A stretch of 64,000 bases of DNA from Cladopsammia gracilis (taxonomy: Eukaryota; Cnidaria; Anthozoa; Scleractinia; Dendrophylliidae), in contig JAJGOT010000205.1 of assembly GCA_022457155.1 (NCBI GenBank), positions 1,142,501 through 1,206,500 of the forward strand, given 5' to 3'. Of the stretch, positions 61,950 to 64,000 are shown piece after piece; the stretch's first letter is position 1, and the number at the start of each line of letters is the position of its first letter. The notes beneath the pieces were generated by a model. It worked only from the letters and a program-made list of their open reading frames with translations, made no database searches and had not been told where the DNA came from. A program made the position numbers and the translations under genes.

Positions 61950-64000
61950 ATGGAAACAAAAACTGTTCAACAGCTTAGGGTAATTGCGCGTGAAAGCGGT
62001 TTGAAAGGATATTCACGCTTGAGGAAGGTGGATCTAGTCAAACTTATCGAAAGTAGTATAGATGTTCCATCTGCAGGCTTACAAACACCACCACGCGGTG
62101 TTGTTAATTTTATAGATGAAGAAGAACCACCTCCTAGGGAAAGGCAACAAACACCACCCTCACCTCCTATCCACAGACCGCCAAAACCTTATCAGTTGAA
62201 AACTAAACAAACTCGCAGACAGAAAAGAGAAGAAAAGAACTTTGAAGCGCCTTCACCAGTTGAAGTGGTGAATGAAAAAGCTAAAGTTAAACAGATCAAA
62301 AGAATAAAGAAAAAACTCCAAAAGGTAAATAAAAAGTTGAGAAATAATAAAAGAGAGAAAAAACAGTTGGTTTCAACAAAGAATACACTCCAGAATGAGT
62401 TGGGAAAATTAAAACCTACTCATACAAGTGTGTTCAAGCTTGAAGAGAGAAAGTCTGCTTTGAAAAAGTTTGCTACACAATATACTATCGATGGAGTTAA
62501 GGGGTATGGTCCTAAAACATTCTTGTTAGCTGTAAAACCTACCATACTTCAGTTCCTAAACGAACACCGCAACATAAAGTTGAAATTAATCCTAAAGTGT
62601 ACCATGTCGAAAACAAATATAGCAACAGGTGAAGTAGAGTATACAACTGGACATTTTGTATCGAAGGTTGAAATAATTCTTCAAGGTACTAACCTTGACG
62701 ATCTCTACCAAAAAATGATAGGTAAGATGTTAGAGAGTTTAGCAGCCTATCAAATGCGGGGTAGTAATTGGATATTTGATTCAATCATTGCTTTGGAACT
62801 CCATACAGTAAAATATGATCCGCTCAGAGGTTCCTCTTATATAGAGCTCCCGGATAAGCTCACAAAAAAGAAGGCGATAATAAACATGAAAAACAAAGAC
62901 GACGAATGCTTTAAATGGTGTGTTACAAGAGCGCTAAACCCGGTAACTAAAGATGGTGGACGTATAACGAAAATATTAAGGAAACAGTCTGGAAAATTAA
63001 ACTGGGATGGAATCGAGTTTCCACTAGAATTGGAGAAGATTGATCGTTTTGAAAAACAAAACGAGACTATAAGTGTTAATGTTTATGGATATGAAAGATT
63101 AGTTTACCCCTTACAAATAAGTAATTACGTAAACCAAAAAAATCGTATAAACCATGTAAATCTCTTACTCATTTCTGACGGTGAAAAGAAACACTACTGT
63201 CTCATTAAGAGCATGAGTAGACTGTTATCAAGTCAAATATCAAAGAAAGAGCATAAAAAGTTTTTTTGCTTAAGATGTCTCAACCCTTTTGGTACTCAAG
63301 AATTAGTAAATAAACACGAAGAATACTGTAAAGATAATGAGGCTGTTGGGATTAAAATGCCTGATGAAAAAAATGCATCTCTTTCATTTACACACCATTC
63401 TCGAAAAATGCGCCATCCCTTTGTTATCTATGCAGATTTCGAGTCACTTATCAAACCGATTGATACAACTCAACCAAGTTCTAAGGAGAGTTATACAAAC
63501 AAGATACAGATACATAAACCATCAAGTTTTTGTTATTATATAAAGAGTGCCTTTGATAAAAGCGTCTATCCTAATCCGGTTGTTCTTTACACAGCAACCT
63601 CTGAAGATGAAGATGTAGCTCAAAAATTTATGGATATGTTAGAATTTGAAGTTGATGATATATACCACAAGTTTAAATTTCCAAAGAAGATGATTTTTAA
63701 GGATAAAGATAGACATAAGTTTGAAAGTTCAAATAAGTGTTGGATCTGTGAAGGTAAATTTACAGAAGAGGATAAAAAAGTACGCGATCATTGTCATTAC
63801 ACTGGTAAATTTCGAGGTGCAGCACATAACAGTTGTAATCTTGCATTTAAAAAACCAAGATTTATTCCTGTCGTTTTTCACAACTTGAGCGGGTACGATG
63901 CTCACTTATTTATTAAAAATCTCGGTGTTAGAGAAGGTGATATAAGATGTATTCCACAAAATGAAGAAAAATACATTAGTTTCACGAAAGTAATAACGGT
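61950..64000 (+). CDS. polB: viral/Polinton-type DNA polymerase B, 5' part, runs off the window
   Basis: ATG at 61950 opens a frame that reaches the window end without a stop (683 codons). It starts with a SAP/Rho-N-like DNA-binding helix pair (VQQLRVIARESGLKGYSRLR, residues 5-35), a proline/lysine-rich linker and a coiled coil. A conserved region with MKNKDDECFKWCVTRALNP follows, then a zinc motif (CLRCLNPF, about 440), Exo I (IYADFESL, about 494), an endonuclease VII-like HNH zinc region (CWICEGKF, DHCHYTGKFRGAAHNSCN, about 597-630) and Exo II (FHNLSGYDAHLF, about 640). It is A/T-rich and undamaged, unlike Polinton A. The lineage differs from both other polymerases here. The catalytic palm lies beyond the window. 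Confidence 0.9.
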   Translation, partial: METKTVQQLRVIARESGLKGYSRLRKVDLVKLIESSIDVPSAGLQTPPRGVVNFIDEEEPPPRERQQTPPSPPIHRPPKPYQLKTKQTRRQKREEKNFEAPSPVEVVNEKAKVKQIKRIKKKLQKVNKKLRNNKREKKQLVSTKNTLQNELGKLKPTHTSVFKLEERKSALKKFATQYTIDGVKGYGPKTFLLAVKPTILQFLNEHRNIKLKLILKCTMSKTNIATGEVEYTTGHFVSKVEIILQGTNLDDLYQKMIGKMLESLAAYQMRGSNWIFDSIIALELHTVKYDPLRGSSYIELPDKLTKKKAIINMKNKDDECFKWCVTRALNPVTKDGGRITKILRKQSGKLNWDGIEFPLELEKIDRFEKQNETISVNVYGYERLVYPLQISNYVNQKNRINHVNLLLISDGEKKHYCLIKSMSRLLSSQISKKEHKKFFCLRCLNPFGTQELVNKHEEYCKDNEAVGIKMPDEKNASLSFTHHSRKMRHPFVIYADFESLIKPIDTTQPSSKESYTNKIQIHKPSSFCYYIKSAFDKSVYPNPVVLYTATSEDEDVAQKFMDMLEFEVDDIYHKFKFPKKMIFKDKDRHKFESSNKCWICEGKFTEEDKKVRDHCHYTGKFRGAAHNSCNLAFKKPRFIPVVFHNLSGYDAHLFIKNLGVREGDIRCIPQNEEKYISFTKVIT

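Overview
The window looks like a transposon-dense stretch of an animal nuclear genome. A marine invertebrate, most likely a cnidarian (coral or anemone), is my best guess. It has no operons, tRNA or rRNA genes, its genes have GT-AG introns, and it carries BEL/Pao and Ty3/gypsy LTR elements, non-LTR fragments, many short inverted-repeat elements and Polinton/Maverick (adintovirus-like) elements. The taxon is an inference; no single-copy host gene was recognised with confidence.

Layout. 1-3.4 kb is the decayed 3' half of a BEL/Pao element with a probable 3' LTR. 3.4-6.4 kb has no gene I can support but holds two short TA-flanked inverted-repeat elements. From 6.4 to 59.8 kb there is one nested stack. 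The outer layer is a long inverted repeat (arms near 6.4-7.6 plus 56.0-56.2 kb, and 58.8-59.8 kb). A minus-strand Ty3/gypsy element with 174-bp LTRs (7597-7770 and 55829-56002) sits in its left arm. That gypsy is split by Polinton A (10714-53686, 6-bp target duplication GACGGT). Polinton A is in turn split by a 2.1-kb TTAA-flanked fold-back element (22175-24283), by Polinton B (24428-38858, 6-bp duplication CATTGA), and by a 2.5-kb element with an 8-bp duplication (51186-53675) that sits three bases from the end of Polinton A and contains a 102-bp minisatellite. After 59.8 kb there is a TTAA-flanked MITE. From 61950 to the window edge runs the undamaged 5' part of a third viral/Polinton-type DNA polymerase B gene of a different lineage.

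Polinton B is nearly intact. It encodes a cysteine-rich conserved protein, a Bcl-2-like protein with a BH1 motif, a chromodomain integrase, a penton-like minor capsid protein (one in-frame stop), a basic virion-type protein, a double-jelly-roll major capsid protein and an adenain-type protease on the plus strand. On the minus strand it encodes two conserved unknown proteins, the packaging ATPase, a small zinc-finger protein and a six-exon DNA polymerase B with N-terminal C2H2 fingers. Together these are the genes for integration, protein-primed replication, capsid assembly, maturation and DNA packaging.

Polinton A is older and decayed but carries cargo Polinton B lacks: a SLOG/DprA-like protein, a spliced RING-finger gene, a spliced DUF3504 (Crypton/KIAA1958-like) recombinase fragment, a GRF zinc-finger protein and a parvovirus-VP1-type phospholipase A2-like domain. 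Its polymerase gene lies in three pieces. The reading frame continues exactly across both insertions once one copy of each target duplication is removed. The insertion order is therefore readable from the sequence: inverted repeat, then gypsy, then Polinton A, then the fold-back, Polinton B and the 8-bp-duplication element, whose relative order is not fixed.
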